From the NCBI GenBank assembly GCA_016711825.1, contig JADJSG010000009.1, positions 186,001 to 250,000 of the forward strand: DNA of 64,000 nucleotides. Reading direction: 5' to 3'. The first letter of the stretch is position 1, and each line of letters starts with the position of its first letter. Origin of the DNA: Bacteroidota bacterium. Lineage in GTDB: Bacteria > Bacteroidota > Bacteroidia > Chitinophagales > Chitinophagaceae. A program made the translations under genes and the position numbers. The notes below the pieces were generated by a model. It saw only the letters and a list, made by a program, of their open reading frames with translations, was not told the DNA's origin and did no database searches. Below are positions 1-9,741 of the stretch, piece after piece.

Positions 1-2
1 AA

Positions 3-1532
3 ATGGCCCCTCAGGCACCCGATTTGGAAGGTGCCGTATTAGGAGCCATTATGTTAGAACCTCAAAAACTTGCAGAGGTATTGGAAATCATACAATCGCC
101 TGAATGCTTTTATTCAGATGCCAACCAGCGAATATATACATCTATCAGACGATTGTTTGACAAAGGTTCACGGATCGATTTTATGACTGTTTGCGAAGAT
201 TTACGCAAAAACAGCGAATTAGAAATGGTTGGTGGTAGCTATTATGTAACGAGTCTTACCCGCGATGTAGTGAGTAGCGCCCATATTGAGGAACACGCCC
301 GTATTGTGATGCAAAAGTATATTTTGCGCGAATTGATTCGAATGAGTGGAGAAATCATTGGTGATGCTTATGAAAACTCTTCTGATGTGTTTGATTTATT
401 GGACAAAGCAGAAACCAATCTGTATGAAATCACCGATAAACACTTACGAAAAAACTTTTCAGGGATTAATTCAATATTGGCAAAAACCATTCATGAAATA
501 GAATTACAAGCCAATAAAAAAGATGATTTGACGGGTGTTCCATCTGGATTTAGAGACCTCGACAGAATCACTTCGGGTTGGCAAAGAACTGATTTGATTA
601 TATTGGCTGCACGTCCTGCTGTTGGTAAAACGGCTTTTGCCCTTAACCTTGTGATGAATGCTGCTTTACACAATACACAAACCACCGGCGTTGCCTTTTT
701 CTCATTAGAGATGAGTGCAGGTCAATTGGTCAAAAGGATGCTTTCCGCAGTAACGGATGTGCCTCTGGGAAAAATCACCAAGGGACAATTGGCCGAACAT
801 GAAATCATTCAGATTCATCAACGGATGGGTAAGTTATCTGCCGCAAACATTTTTATAGACGATCAGGCTGCTTTGAATATCTTTGAATTAAGAGCCAAAT
901 GTAGAAGGTTGAAACAAAAATACAATATTGGTTTAGTGATTATCGATTATCTTCAATTGATGCAGGGCTCTGTAGAACGTGGTGGTAATCGTGAACAAGA
1001 GATTTCTAAAATTTCCAGAGACCTCAAAGGCCTGGCCAAAGAATTAGAAATACCAATCATCGCCCTTTCCCAATTAAATAGAGGTGTAGAGTCGCGAAAA
1101 GATGGCGCTAAACTTCCCCAATTGAGTGATCTTCGTGAGTCGGGTGCCATTGAGCAAGATGCAGATATGGTCATGTTTTTATATCGTCCTGATTATTATG
1201 GATTAGAAAAAAACCCTGATGGTGATGTGATTCCTGGCGAAACATGGATCAATATTGCCAAACATCGAAATGGCAAAACCGATATTGTAAAAGTAAAAGC
1301 CAATCTTGAAATACAACGATTTGAAGATATGCCTGAAGTAAACTCATTTGAAATTGCCAACAATTATGGCAACCCCGATCCTAAAGCAGGTATAAAAGCC
1401 TCTTATGGAGAAGGTCCAAAAATTTCTATACAAGATGGTTATGAAAAGCGTACCTCAAAAGTAGATGAATATAAAGTAGAAGATGATGACTTTACAGGCA
1501 CCGGCAATCATGATGAAGACGTACCTTTTTAA
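3..1532 (+). CDS. dnaB: Replicative DNA helicase DnaB (5' end probably outside window)
   Basis: Replicative DNA helicase, the hexameric ring that unwinds DNA at the fork and recruits primase. The N-terminal DnaB domain opens with 'PQAPDLEGAVLGAIMLE', which in homologues sits a little inside the protein. The first visible ATG is therefore probably internal, and the true start lies before base 1. The RecA-like core has Walker A 'AVGKT' (about residue 207), a Walker B-like 'LVIIDYLQLM', and the family motif 'SDLRESGAIEQDAD'. The arginine-finger region 'KHRNGKT' follows. The C-terminal tail is acidic, as in many Bacteroidota DnaB. No intein or insertion is visible. The downstream neighbour is convergent, so this is the last gene of its transcription unit. 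Family assignment is certain; only the start is open. Confidence 0.96.
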   Translation: MAPQAPDLEGAVLGAIMLEPQKLAEVLEIIQSPECFYSDANQRIYTSIRRLFDKGSRIDFMTVCEDLRKNSELEMVGGSYYVTSLTRDVVSSAHIEEHARIVMQKYILRELIRMSGEIIGDAYENSSDVFDLLDKAETNLYEITDKHLRKNFSGINSILAKTIHEIELQANKKDDLTGVPSGFRDLDRITSGWQRTDLIILAARPAVGKTAFALNLVMNAALHNTQTTGVAFFSLEMSAGQLVKRMLSAVTDVPLGKITKGQLAEHEIIQIHQRMGKLSAANIFIDDQAALNIFELRAKCRRLKQKYNIGLVIIDYLQLMQGSVERGGNREQEISKISRDLKGLAKELEIPIIALSQLNRGVESRKDGAKLPQLSDLRESGAIEQDADMVMFLYRPDYYGLEKNPDGDVIPGETWINIAKHRNGKTDIVKVKANLEIQRFEDMPEVNSFEIANNYGNPDPKAGIKASYGEGPKISIQDGYEKRTSKVDEYKVEDDDFTGTGNHDEDVPF

Positions 1533-1612
1533 GCATGATATAAATGTCTTTAGGTCATCAATACCAAGTGTTTTAGTATATTATCCCATACATTAATGAA
1601 TGTCGTAATAAA

Positions 1613-3205
1613 CTATTTCAAAAATACTTTTCCTGTCATCAATTTATTTCCTGCTTGTATTTTATAAATATAAACACCTGAAGGCATTTTCAAGCCTTGT
1701 TGGTTTTTTCCATCCCAACGATGTGAATGCAATCCCGAAGATTCAATAGAGGATGATATTTGGTTGATTTCCTGACCTAATGAATTTAAAATACTCACTG
1801 TTACATATTGTGCATTGAGTAAATGGTAATCAAGTTGTATCCATTCATCAAATGGATTAGGATACACTTTGATGTTGTGGATGGTTTTATCTAAATCATT
1901 TGTACTACTAGGGAAAAATAAGGGATCGTTTTGCAATAATGAATCAATGTTTATGTTTTCATCACCTGGTAAATAATAGGCAAAAAGATAACTGTCAAAA
2001 AACATTTCATCATAGGTATTGGTACCTGGAATTACCGGGGCATTGTGATCTGGGGTTTCAGGATTATTGACTGTATTGTCAAATTTATGAACTGAAAATA
2101 AATGATAATTATTAGGCACTTTCACCATTTTTTTAAAAGTATATTGCATTTGCCAATGAAAATCCCAATGGTTGATTCTTATCAAAGGAATCGTATCAGT
2201 ATTATTGTATGCATAATTTAAAATGGCAGTGCATGTTTTATGAGAATGCGGAAATGCACCATATAAGGAAACATTTATAGGAAGACCAGCAACTGTTGGT
2301 GGATATTTTTGCGTAACCACTACACTATCATTGGCAGGAATAAAGAAATTCCAGTTTTGTAATACCGTTTGAAAATACATATCTCTCACATTGGGTTCGT
2401 TTACCGGATAAAAATAAATCCTTAATTGTGAGCTGTCTTGTAAACCTGCTGTTCCCTCTGGCACATGTATTTGAAAAGACATTTTTGAACCCGCTTTGAG
2501 TTTAAACCCAAACTTTGCAGGTACAACGCCAGGTAATACGGTAGGTCCCATACCGGGTGCATAATCGCCAATACCGATTTGCCCTTGTTGATTAAAACAA
2601 TTTCCACTAAAATCATCTATCGCATTGCCAGTAGTATCGATGGTTAATACAGCATGATGTATAAGAGGCTTATTACCTGGTACAAATTCAAAAGCCCTGA
2701 TGTACCGATCTTGCAATAAACCTGTAGGTACATTCATGCAATAATAATGATCAGCGTTGGTGGCAGTGCTGATAAATTTTGGCAAATTAAGTATCAAATC
2801 GGGTGTACCATTGAGTTGTGTATTGCTATAAACAGGCAATGGAGGTGCTAAAGTGGTGTCACCGGCAAGCATACCATTGTCAATCCAGTCAACCAACAAG
2901 GTAATGTCAGCCGGACTCAAAACACGTTCATGTACATAATTTTTATAGGTTGGGTCAGCTGGCCAAGGTGGCATATGCTTTGTTAAAACAGCCGATTTGA
3001 TAGCCGCTCCCATGGGCACTACTTCACTATAGGTAGTGAGCGGAAAGCCGATACTCCCTGTATGATGACAAGTATTGCAATTGGCTATTAATACCGGTAC
3101 CACATCTTTATAAGTGGTTTGTGCGAAAGAGATATTGCTTTGACAAACAAGGATTAGAACACAGCATAAAATAGGTAAAAAAAGTTTTTTTGTAAATAGT
3201 TGCAT
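1613..3205 (-). CDS. Secreted cytochrome c / PHM-type copper monooxygenase fusion with T9SS sorting domain
   Basis: 530-residue exported protein with a signal peptide ending near 'SFAQ'. Residues 35-115 form a c-type haem domain with CxxCH (Cys43, Cys46, His47) and an 'HMPPWPAD' stretch that may give the second ligand. Residues 130-410 resemble copper type II ascorbate-dependent monooxygenases (PHM/DBM). The expected ligands are visible: His183-His184 ('IHHAV'), His247 ('QIHVP'), His320-x-His322 ('PHSHK') and Met401 ('DEMFF'). Residues about 445-530 are a T9SS C-terminal domain ('VYPNPF...', 'SGVYIYKI'). The likely location is the cell surface or outside. The haem domain could feed electrons to the copper sites in place of ascorbate (inference). 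The substrate is unknown. It is convergent with dnaB, and no partner genes are adjacent. Confidence 0.82.
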   Translation of the reverse strand: MQLFTKKLFLPILCCVLILVCQSNISFAQTTYKDVVPVLIANCNTCHHTGSIGFPLTTYSEVVPMGAAIKSAVLTKHMPPWPADPTYKNYVHERVLSPADITLLVDWIDNGMLAGDTTLAPPLPVYSNTQLNGTPDLILNLPKFISTATNADHYYCMNVPTGLLQDRYIRAFEFVPGNKPLIHHAVLTIDTTGNAIDDFSGNCFNQQGQIGIGDYAPGMGPTVLPGVVPAKFGFKLKAGSKMSFQIHVPEGTAGLQDSSQLRIYFYPVNEPNVRDMYFQTVLQNWNFFIPANDSVVVTQKYPPTVAGLPINVSLYGAFPHSHKTCTAILNYAYNNTDTIPLIRINHWDFHWQMQYTFKKMVKVPNNYHLFSVHKFDNTVNNPETPDHNAPVIPGTNTYDEMFFDSYLFAYYLPGDENINIDSLLQNDPLFFPSSTNDLDKTIHNIKVYPNPFDEWIQLDYHLLNAQYVTVSILNSLGQEINQISSSIESSGLHSHRWDGKNQQGLKMPSGVYIYKIQAGNKLMTGKVFLK

Positions 3206-3421
3206 CAGGTGTAAAGATTAAATGAATAAAAATAAAATGCCTTTATACAACAAATATAATCAAGCATTTTGATAATTCGAGATTCGATGTAAATTGAATA
3301 TATCCTATATTAAAACAATAAGGAACAATTTAAGACCATGAATTCATATGTAAAATTTTGGGAATAATTTAGCTATTTAAAAAAATGTCATCTATATTGT
3401 CAGGAATTAATTTTACAAATC

Positions 3422-4378
3422 ATGATTATTACATCTATGTTCAAAAAGCCACTAAGTAAACTTTTCTTCTATATTGCATTCATGTTGGGTGCATTCAATG
3501 CTACAGGTCAGGTGACAGAAAAAAATTACAAAATCTATTCTGTACAACAAGGCAAAGAAGTTAGTATGCAAACCATCATTGATGAAATGGAACATTATGA
3601 TGTGTTGTTTATTGGGGAAGAACACAACGACTCTGTAACACATTATATCGAACACAAAACATTAGAAATGCTTTTTGCAGCTTATAACGAACAGGTAGTA
3701 TTATCGATGGAAATGTTTGATAGAGATGTACAAGGTGTAATGGATGAATATTTATTTGACGGCATTCGTGAAAAAAACTTTATAAAAGATGCAAGGGCTT
3801 GGAGTAATTACAGAGATTACAAACCCATGGTAGAATTTGCGAAAAAAAATCATCTAGATGTCATTTGCGCCAATGCACCAAGTCGTTATACAAACCTTGT
3901 AGGTCGATTAGGACAAGAAGCTTTGATGGCATTGAGTGATGAATCAAAAAGAAATTTTGCGCCTTTGCCATATGATACCGCTTCGGGTAAATACTACGAC
4001 AAATTGATGGGACTTACTTCGCATGATGCAAGTGCAACGAAAGACACCAGCAAAAAAGCACCCGTGATGTCACCCATGGGAAATTTCAATTTAATCATGG
4101 CTCAATCTCTTTGGGATGCTACCATGGCCTACTCTATTGCTGAATACCTAAAAAGGTTTAAAGATGTAAAAATACTTCAGGTGAATGGTCGCTTTCACAG
4201 CGATGAAGGTTTTGCCATAGTAGAACAATTAAAAAATTTCAATCCAAATATCCGATCCTTAATTATTTCTACCAGCAGTGATGAATCATTTCCAAATATC
4301 AACTGGCAAGAATATAAAGAACAGGGAGATTATATCATCATTACAGACCCTGCTGTACCACGTACTTATAAAGATTAA
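3422..4378 (+). CDS. ChaN/Tiki-like haem-binding family protein
   Basis: 318-residue exported protein of the ChaN family (Tiki/haem-binding uptake superfamily). It has a hydrophobic N-terminal segment ending near 'NATGQ', then the family core: 'DVLFIGEEHNDSVTHY' with the conserved Glu-Glu-His, 'SMEMFDRDVQ', and a helical region with 'ARAWSNYRDYKPMVEFAKK' and 'CANAPSRY'. The C-terminal half contains 'QVNGRFHSDEG', matching the second conserved His region. Campylobacter ChaN binds haem as a dimer and relatives include proteases, so the biochemical role here is open. An alternative ATG at 3437 gives a more typical signal peptide. The next gene begins 44 bases downstream in the same direction and may be cotranscribed. 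No lipobox cysteine is visible, unlike classical ChaN lipoproteins. Confidence 0.8.
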   Translation: MIITSMFKKPLSKLFFYIAFMLGAFNATGQVTEKNYKIYSVQQGKEVSMQTIIDEMEHYDVLFIGEEHNDSVTHYIEHKTLEMLFAAYNEQVVLSMEMFDRDVQGVMDEYLFDGIREKNFIKDARAWSNYRDYKPMVEFAKKNHLDVICANAPSRYTNLVGRLGQEALMALSDESKRNFAPLPYDTASGKYYDKLMGLTSHDASATKDTSKKAPVMSPMGNFNLIMAQSLWDATMAYSIAEYLKRFKDVKILQVNGRFHSDEGFAIVEQLKNFNPNIRSLIISTSSDESFPNINWQEYKEQGDYIIITDPAVPRTYKD

Positions 4379-4422
4379 ATGTTAGCATCAATACATTGTT
4401 CATTCAAAATACCCACAACGGT

Positions 4423-6027
4423 ATGAAAAAAGTTTTCCGATTATCTCTTTTGTTGATGATTTGTTGTACGCTTGTCCTTCCTGCTTACGCAAATTTAATC
4501 AATGCCAATACCAGTAATTATACCACTTACCTCAACTCCTTAGTTGCGAACGACACTTTAAAACTTGCACCGGGTATCTATACGAATCACCTTACTTTAA
4601 ATGGCATCAACGGCAATGCTGGTACACCCATTGTAATTATGGGAAGCGGCTTATCGACAGTGTTTCAGGGAAATGCCTGTTGTAATACAGTCAGCATCAC
4701 CCAATGTTCATATCTGACAATTCGTGATCTAAAACTAGATGGTTTAAATTTAAATATTGATGCTGTAAAAGCGGAAGGAACCTCAGGCAACTGGGCACAT
4801 CACATTACCCTTGAATACTTAAATATTGTGAACTATGGATCATCACAACAAAATGTAGGCATCAGTACAAAATGTGCTGCTTGGGATTGGATCATCAGAA
4901 AAAATAAAATTATCGGTGCAGGCACTGGCATGTATTTAGGCAATTCAACGGGTGAAGCTCCTTTTGTAAACGGATTGATAGAATACAATTTTATTGCCAA
5001 TACCATTGGTTATAATATTGAAATAAAACATCAGTTAGACACTGTGCGGGCCTTATTTGCAGGCACAGCAGTGAATGGAAAAACAATGATCAGACATAAT
5101 GTTTTTACCAAAGATACCACCTCTTCAACAGGGGCAAATGCACGACCCAATGTATTGGTAGGTGGTTTCCCATTAAATGGTTTTGGGTCAACTGATTATT
5201 ATGAAATTTATGGAAACTTTTTTTATAATAATCCCGTCGAAGCATTGTTTCAGGGCACTGGCAATATTCATCTATACAATAATATTTTTGTAAATCATTA
5301 TGACCCTGCTGGCTTTAGAGCTATATATTTAACCCCACATAATGGTGTAAGTCCACAAAACATTCAAGTATTCCACAATACAGTTTGGGCTAAAAATACG
5401 TCTGGTGGTATACGACTTTATAACCCCAACAATGCTTATCAACAATATTGCTATAGTAATGCAGTATTTTCGCCTCAGGCTATTAGCAACTTTACCAATA
5501 GTGTAGACAATGTAACGGACTCATATGTGAATGCAGGCAATTATGTGCTTGCAGCCAATGCCAATATCAATGCATTAAATCTATATCCCCAAAGTGGACA
5601 ATTATTCTCCACACTAACCCCTTTTACGTTGTTTATGAATAACATCGATTGGAGTAAAGATTTTAATCATGGAATCTATGATTGGACCTACCGAGGAGCC
5701 TATTCAGGTTGTTGTGTCAATAATGGCTGGACATTGCAATTAGATACCATGTCTTCAACGCCTGTTATTGCTAACACCTTGCTTCCTATACAAGCAACGC
5801 AAACTTTTACTTTATTTCCAAACCCTGTAGAGAATTATTTACATATTGAACATTCGTTTGCAATACCTACATCACTAACAGTCACCGACCTAATGGGGCG
5901 TACTTTGAAAACACAATACATCAACAAGCACTTCAAACTTGACATGTCGTCTATGCCTAAAGGCATCTATTTGATACATTTGAAAAATAGCCAAGGTTAC
6001 AGTACACAAAAAATCATCAAAGAATAA
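4423..6027 (+). CDS. T9SS-secreted right-handed beta-helix protein
   Basis: 534 residues from the ATG at 4423. A TTG at 4396 is in frame but would put nine extra residues before a good signal peptide ('KKVFRLSLLLMICCTLVLPAYA'). The body is a parallel beta-helix: short Asn-, Ile- and Gly-rich coils such as 'HITLEYLNIVNYG', 'IIRKNKIIGAGTGMYLGNS' and 'GLIEYNFIANTIGYN', the pattern seen in polysaccharide lyases and PbH1-repeat proteins. Residues about 459-534 are a T9SS sorting domain ('LFPNPVENYLHIEH', 'MPKGIYLIHLKNSQG'). It is likely displayed or released at the surface to bind or cleave polysaccharide. No catalytic residues can be assigned from sequence alone. It follows the ChaN-like gene by 44 bases. 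Confidence 0.78.
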   Translation: MKKVFRLSLLLMICCTLVLPAYANLINANTSNYTTYLNSLVANDTLKLAPGIYTNHLTLNGINGNAGTPIVIMGSGLSTVFQGNACCNTVSITQCSYLTIRDLKLDGLNLNIDAVKAEGTSGNWAHHITLEYLNIVNYGSSQQNVGISTKCAAWDWIIRKNKIIGAGTGMYLGNSTGEAPFVNGLIEYNFIANTIGYNIEIKHQLDTVRALFAGTAVNGKTMIRHNVFTKDTTSSTGANARPNVLVGGFPLNGFGSTDYYEIYGNFFYNNPVEALFQGTGNIHLYNNIFVNHYDPAGFRAIYLTPHNGVSPQNIQVFHNTVWAKNTSGGIRLYNPNNAYQQYCYSNAVFSPQAISNFTNSVDNVTDSYVNAGNYVLAANANINALNLYPQSGQLFSTLTPFTLFMNNIDWSKDFNHGIYDWTYRGAYSGCCVNNGWTLQLDTMSSTPVIANTLLPIQATQTFTLFPNPVENYLHIEHSFAIPTSLTVTDLMGRTLKTQYINKHFKLDMSSMPKGIYLIHLKNSQGYSTQKIIKE

Positions 6028-6169
6028 AAATATTTCAATCGACTTTAGAAAGGAGGATCGTTTTATGCCAATTGTATTTAATCATTTGTCTGAAAAATAT
6101 AGGTATAATGTCTACACACATTACATTTAAACGAATAACATACAGGCTATCCTTAAAAGGTCGTTGGTA

Positions 6170-6988
6170 TTAATCGGCTTTGTATATTAATTGATTCGAA
6201 GAATAAAGTTGCCATTTACCTTTCATTTTCTTCAAAGTGTCATGTTTATAGGTATATACTTCCTTTTTTAATTGTTGCATAAGAATAGGCCCATTCGGGA
6301 TAAAAACTTCAGCTTTTTTTAAATCTGATGAAAAGCATACACCTGCTCTATATGTTTTCTCGGCGTTGAAAAGTTGCAAAGGTAATTCCCATATTCTTAT
6401 ACATTCCTTTTTTATGCTACTCCAAGTATATCCTGCAGAGCCAATACATCCGTGGGGGTCGATATCGTTGCCCACTAATTGACCTTCTTCTTTCAAGAAA
6501 TCTTTCAAAAAACTTTTCAAATCTTTCATGTTTTGAGGATCCCGCAAATAGAATACATTGTCAATTTTCCATTGTTTATTTTCATTAACCAATTGTATTC
6601 GATCTGACCAATGAAGTACGGTATCAAGTGTACTATATTTAAAGTATATATCTGCAGTAGCCATTTTACCCTCAATTTTCATTGTACGTATCGTATATGA
6701 AGTAGCCCCTTCATAATTTGAAGTAAACAAATCACCTTCAATAATCATGGGTTTATCAGTGGAATGTGCTGCTTTCAATTGCTCAATTGATTGCTGTTCC
6801 TTCGCAATACATTGTTGTATTAATGTATACAGTGATGAAGAAAGTTCAGAACCATCAAGCATTCTAAAATCAGTTTGTTTCATCAGTTTATCATAGGTGG
6901 TTTGTATACGATATTTTATAGCTGATTGATTACTCTTAAAGGAAGTACAAATTAAAATGAAGCCTATGGCTAGTAATATTTTATGCAT
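6170..6988 (-). CDS. Secreted hypothetical protein with Cys-containing SAGYTW motif
   Basis: 272-residue protein with a short signal peptide and no lipobox. Residues about 20-150 are alternating polar/hydrophobic, ending in 'HWSDRIQLVNENKQWKIDNVFYL'. This resembles NTF2-like or DUF3828-type domains, whose last strands read 'W+IDNV'. Residues about 175-205 contain 'DPHGCIGSAGYTW' followed by 'KKECIRIWELPLQL', with two cysteines that could form a disulfide. As I recall, this Cys...SAGY.W...Cys.R.WE motif occurs in other Bacteroidota exported proteins of unknown function. The C-terminal part looks like a small beta sheet. The gene stands alone: the upstream neighbour is convergent and the downstream neighbour divergent. 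No function is proposed. Confidence 0.65.
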   Translation of the reverse strand: MHKILLAIGFILICTSFKSNQSAIKYRIQTTYDKLMKQTDFRMLDGSELSSSLYTLIQQCIAKEQQSIEQLKAAHSTDKPMIIEGDLFTSNYEGATSYTIRTMKIEGKMATADIYFKYSTLDTVLHWSDRIQLVNENKQWKIDNVFYLRDPQNMKDLKSFLKDFLKEEGQLVGNDIDPHGCIGSAGYTWSSIKKECIRIWELPLQLFNAEKTYRAGVCFSSDLKKAEVFIPNGPILMQQLKKEVYTYKHDTLKKMKGKWQLYSSNQLIYKAD

Positions 6989-7229
6989 ACGTTGAAATCA
7001 AATAAAGTAGTTAAATGTATAAATTTAGTAAGAAAAAATAGTATTTATCTATGACAAAAATAGTCTTGTATGAAATGATCTTATAAAGCTTTATGCAATT
7101 TAGTTAGAGAATGATTGACATTTACACACACGCTTTTTTATTATTTCTATCAAATATTGATCATAAGTAAATATGATCTTTTGGTAGTTATTGTTACAGT
7201 GTTTAATTTTATAAACTATCTTTAAATGA

Positions 7230-9668
7230 ATGATCTTAAAATATATTTCTATTGCCCTCATTAGCTTGTTTATATGCAATACCAGCTATGCCCAGTCATT
7301 TTTACCTTGTCTCCAACAAAGTGAATATCAATCAAACTGGCAATGTATTGGTCCATTTAATGCACCGAACCAAACTATGCATCAACATTTTGGTGCTATC
7401 AATGCCATTTCGGTAAACCCTGATAATGAAAATGAAATTTTTATAGGAGCCTATAGCGCAGGATTATTTCACACCATCAATAAAGGAAAAAGCTGGGAAT
7501 GCCTGACTGACAATTTTATATATCCTGTGATTGGTGTCAATGCTATATGGATTGATTATTCGAAGAAGCCTTATACCATATTATTAGCAACTGGTTGTAA
7601 AACAGTTTGTGATGGTGCTGATTTTGGCATCTTAAAATCAACCGATGGCGGGCTTCACTGGAGTAATCATTATAAAGAAGAGCCTGATTTATTTGTTTCT
7701 ACCATCCTTAAAAAGATACAATATGATAAGGTCAATCATGTTTTTTATGCTACGGGGAATCAAGTTATCATTCGTTCATTTGATGAAGGAAATCATTGGG
7801 AACCTATTTTTTCATTAAAACAAATTCCCTCAGTGATTGCAAAAAAAGATTTTGAAATCAATTCACTGATCATCAGTGATGATGGGCAAGCACTTTATTT
7901 TACCACTAAAGCAAATGTAGAAATTGACCCTTTGACAAATAAACCTCTCATTGAATCTGATTTAATAAAAATTCAACATCCATATAAAATTCTTGATAAC
8001 ATTCGATATGAAAAAATGACATCGCAAATCACTGAAATTGAACAGGATGATCAAAAAACACTGGCATTGAAAGTTATCAAAACAGCCGATCATCAATTAA
8101 TCATCGATAGAACTTTTGTTGGCACGCGTTTAAGAAAAATATACACCTACGATATCGCATCGCAACAAGTAACAGCAATTACAACACCCAATTATAAGTC
8201 CTTACAAGCAGATATCTATTGGCGCGCTGGATTGATTGTAAATCCAACCAATAGAAAATATATGTATTTGGCAGGAAATATTTTGTATCGATCCACAGAC
8301 AGTGGACATACCTTTAAACCATTATACGATTATAGTTTTGGAGAAAACAATATCCCCCATGCTGATATCAGAAGTATTAATATTTATCATTTTTCAGAAG
8401 ATGGCCTAAATGATATTCTTTATCTGGGAACAGATGGTGGACTCTCCTATTCAAACAATAGTGGCAAATCGTTTGTCAATTTAAATGGTGAATCATTACC
8501 CATTACGCAATTTTACGGATTAGGCATTTCGCCCTTTACAGGTACTATCAGTGCAGGATCACAAGACAATTCAATCATGAGTTATTTACCTAAAACCAGG
8601 GAATGGATTATTGCAATCACTGGAGATGGTTATGATGTGGAGTACAACAAACGTATACCCAATGAAGCATACGGACAATATAATGCACGTATCATGATGA
8701 AAACTACCAATGACATTGCCCCATTTAATGTGTGGATGAATATCAATGAAAAAGAAAGAGCTTATAATAAAAAAACTTTAGCTACTGATTTAAATGGAAA
8801 TTTATATTTTGCTGAAGATCATTTTAATATATTACGAAAAGGAGCAACATCATGGGAAACCACCCGCTTTGACGAAGCCCACGAAGCATTGGCATTTGCA
8901 GTCAGCTGCAGTGATACTTCAGTGATTTATTTATCAAAATGCTGGCATAGTTTATATAAGTCAACCGATGGTGGAAAAACATTTAAAAACATTTCAGATC
9001 AAGTATTAATCGACGGTCATCTCAAAAGCAATACACGTATTCATGCCATTTGTATTGCTCCTGACAACCCAAATAAAGTATGGATAAGTTTAGGATATCT
9101 GGGTGATTATAAAGACCCTTGCAAACAAACCAATCGCGTATTGCTTAGTGAAGATGGCGGGATAACATGGTCTGATTATTCAATGGGGTTACCCGTTTAT
9201 AATGTTTCCGATATTGTGTTTTTAGAAGGCACAAAAGAAGCTTTGTTTGCATCAACCATTGAAGGGATATTCTTTAGAGAAAACAGTCAAGAACCCTGGA
9301 AATTATTCTCAACGCATTTACCAAAATGCATCATACCTGAAATGCAAATTAGTTATTGTAGAGGCAAACTCATTGCAGCTACTTATGGCAGAGGATTATG
9401 GGAAACAGATTTACCGGATGTAAAATACAATGCCCCCAAAATAATCAAAGGTAATATTAGCTGGGAAGTGGAAGACAATGAAGCATTGTATATGACAAGT
9501 GATATTGAACTAAACAAAAAAGCCATTTTAACCATTAATGCCCCTGTGCATATCGCAAAAGGAAAAACAATATGGGTAAAAAATAAAAATCAGATAGTGA
9601 TGGGCAAAAAAGGTAAACTACTCAATGAATGTGGAGAAAGTTGGAATGGGATAAAAATAAAAAAATAA
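7230..9668 (+). CDS. Secreted BNR/VPS10-like beta-propeller protein
   Basis: 812-residue protein with signal peptide 'ISLFICNTSYAQ'. It is dominated by sialidase/BNR-type Asp-box motifs: 'KSTDGGLHWSN', 'RSFDEGNHWEP', 'RSTDSGHTFKP', 'YSNNSGKSFVN', 'KSTDGGKTFKN' and 'LSEDGGITWSD'. These mark one or two WD40/YVTN-like beta-propellers, the fold of sortilin and of photosynthesis-stability HCF136-like proteins. The central segment 'SAGSQDNSIMSY...GDGYDVEY' matches the ordinary Bacteroidota glycosyl-hydrolase-like BNR family. No 'YPNP' sorting domain is present. The last 60 residues are a beta-rich tail ending 'CGESWNGIKIKK', where related proteins usually continue. The end may be natural or truncated. 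The function is probably binding or adhesion, since no sialidase Arg triad can be assigned. Confidence 0.72.
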   Translation: MILKYISIALISLFICNTSYAQSFLPCLQQSEYQSNWQCIGPFNAPNQTMHQHFGAINAISVNPDNENEIFIGAYSAGLFHTINKGKSWECLTDNFIYPVIGVNAIWIDYSKKPYTILLATGCKTVCDGADFGILKSTDGGLHWSNHYKEEPDLFVSTILKKIQYDKVNHVFYATGNQVIIRSFDEGNHWEPIFSLKQIPSVIAKKDFEINSLIISDDGQALYFTTKANVEIDPLTNKPLIESDLIKIQHPYKILDNIRYEKMTSQITEIEQDDQKTLALKVIKTADHQLIIDRTFVGTRLRKIYTYDIASQQVTAITTPNYKSLQADIYWRAGLIVNPTNRKYMYLAGNILYRSTDSGHTFKPLYDYSFGENNIPHADIRSINIYHFSEDGLNDILYLGTDGGLSYSNNSGKSFVNLNGESLPITQFYGLGISPFTGTISAGSQDNSIMSYLPKTREWIIAITGDGYDVEYNKRIPNEAYGQYNARIMMKTTNDIAPFNVWMNINEKERAYNKKTLATDLNGNLYFAEDHFNILRKGATSWETTRFDEAHEALAFAVSCSDTSVIYLSKCWHSLYKSTDGGKTFKNISDQVLIDGHLKSNTRIHAICIAPDNPNKVWISLGYLGDYKDPCKQTNRVLLSEDGGITWSDYSMGLPVYNVSDIVFLEGTKEALFASTIEGIFFRENSQEPWKLFSTHLPKCIIPEMQISYCRGKLIAATYGRGLWETDLPDVKYNAPKIIKGNISWEVEDNEALYMTSDIELNKKAILTINAPVHIAKGKTIWVKNKNQIVMGKKGKLLNECGESWNGIKIKK

Positions 9669-9741
9669 TGCCTTAATCCACCTTTGTAAAAATAAACAAA
9701 ACAACTTCTGTTATCACTTGAGTTTGTTATAAGCAACGTAG

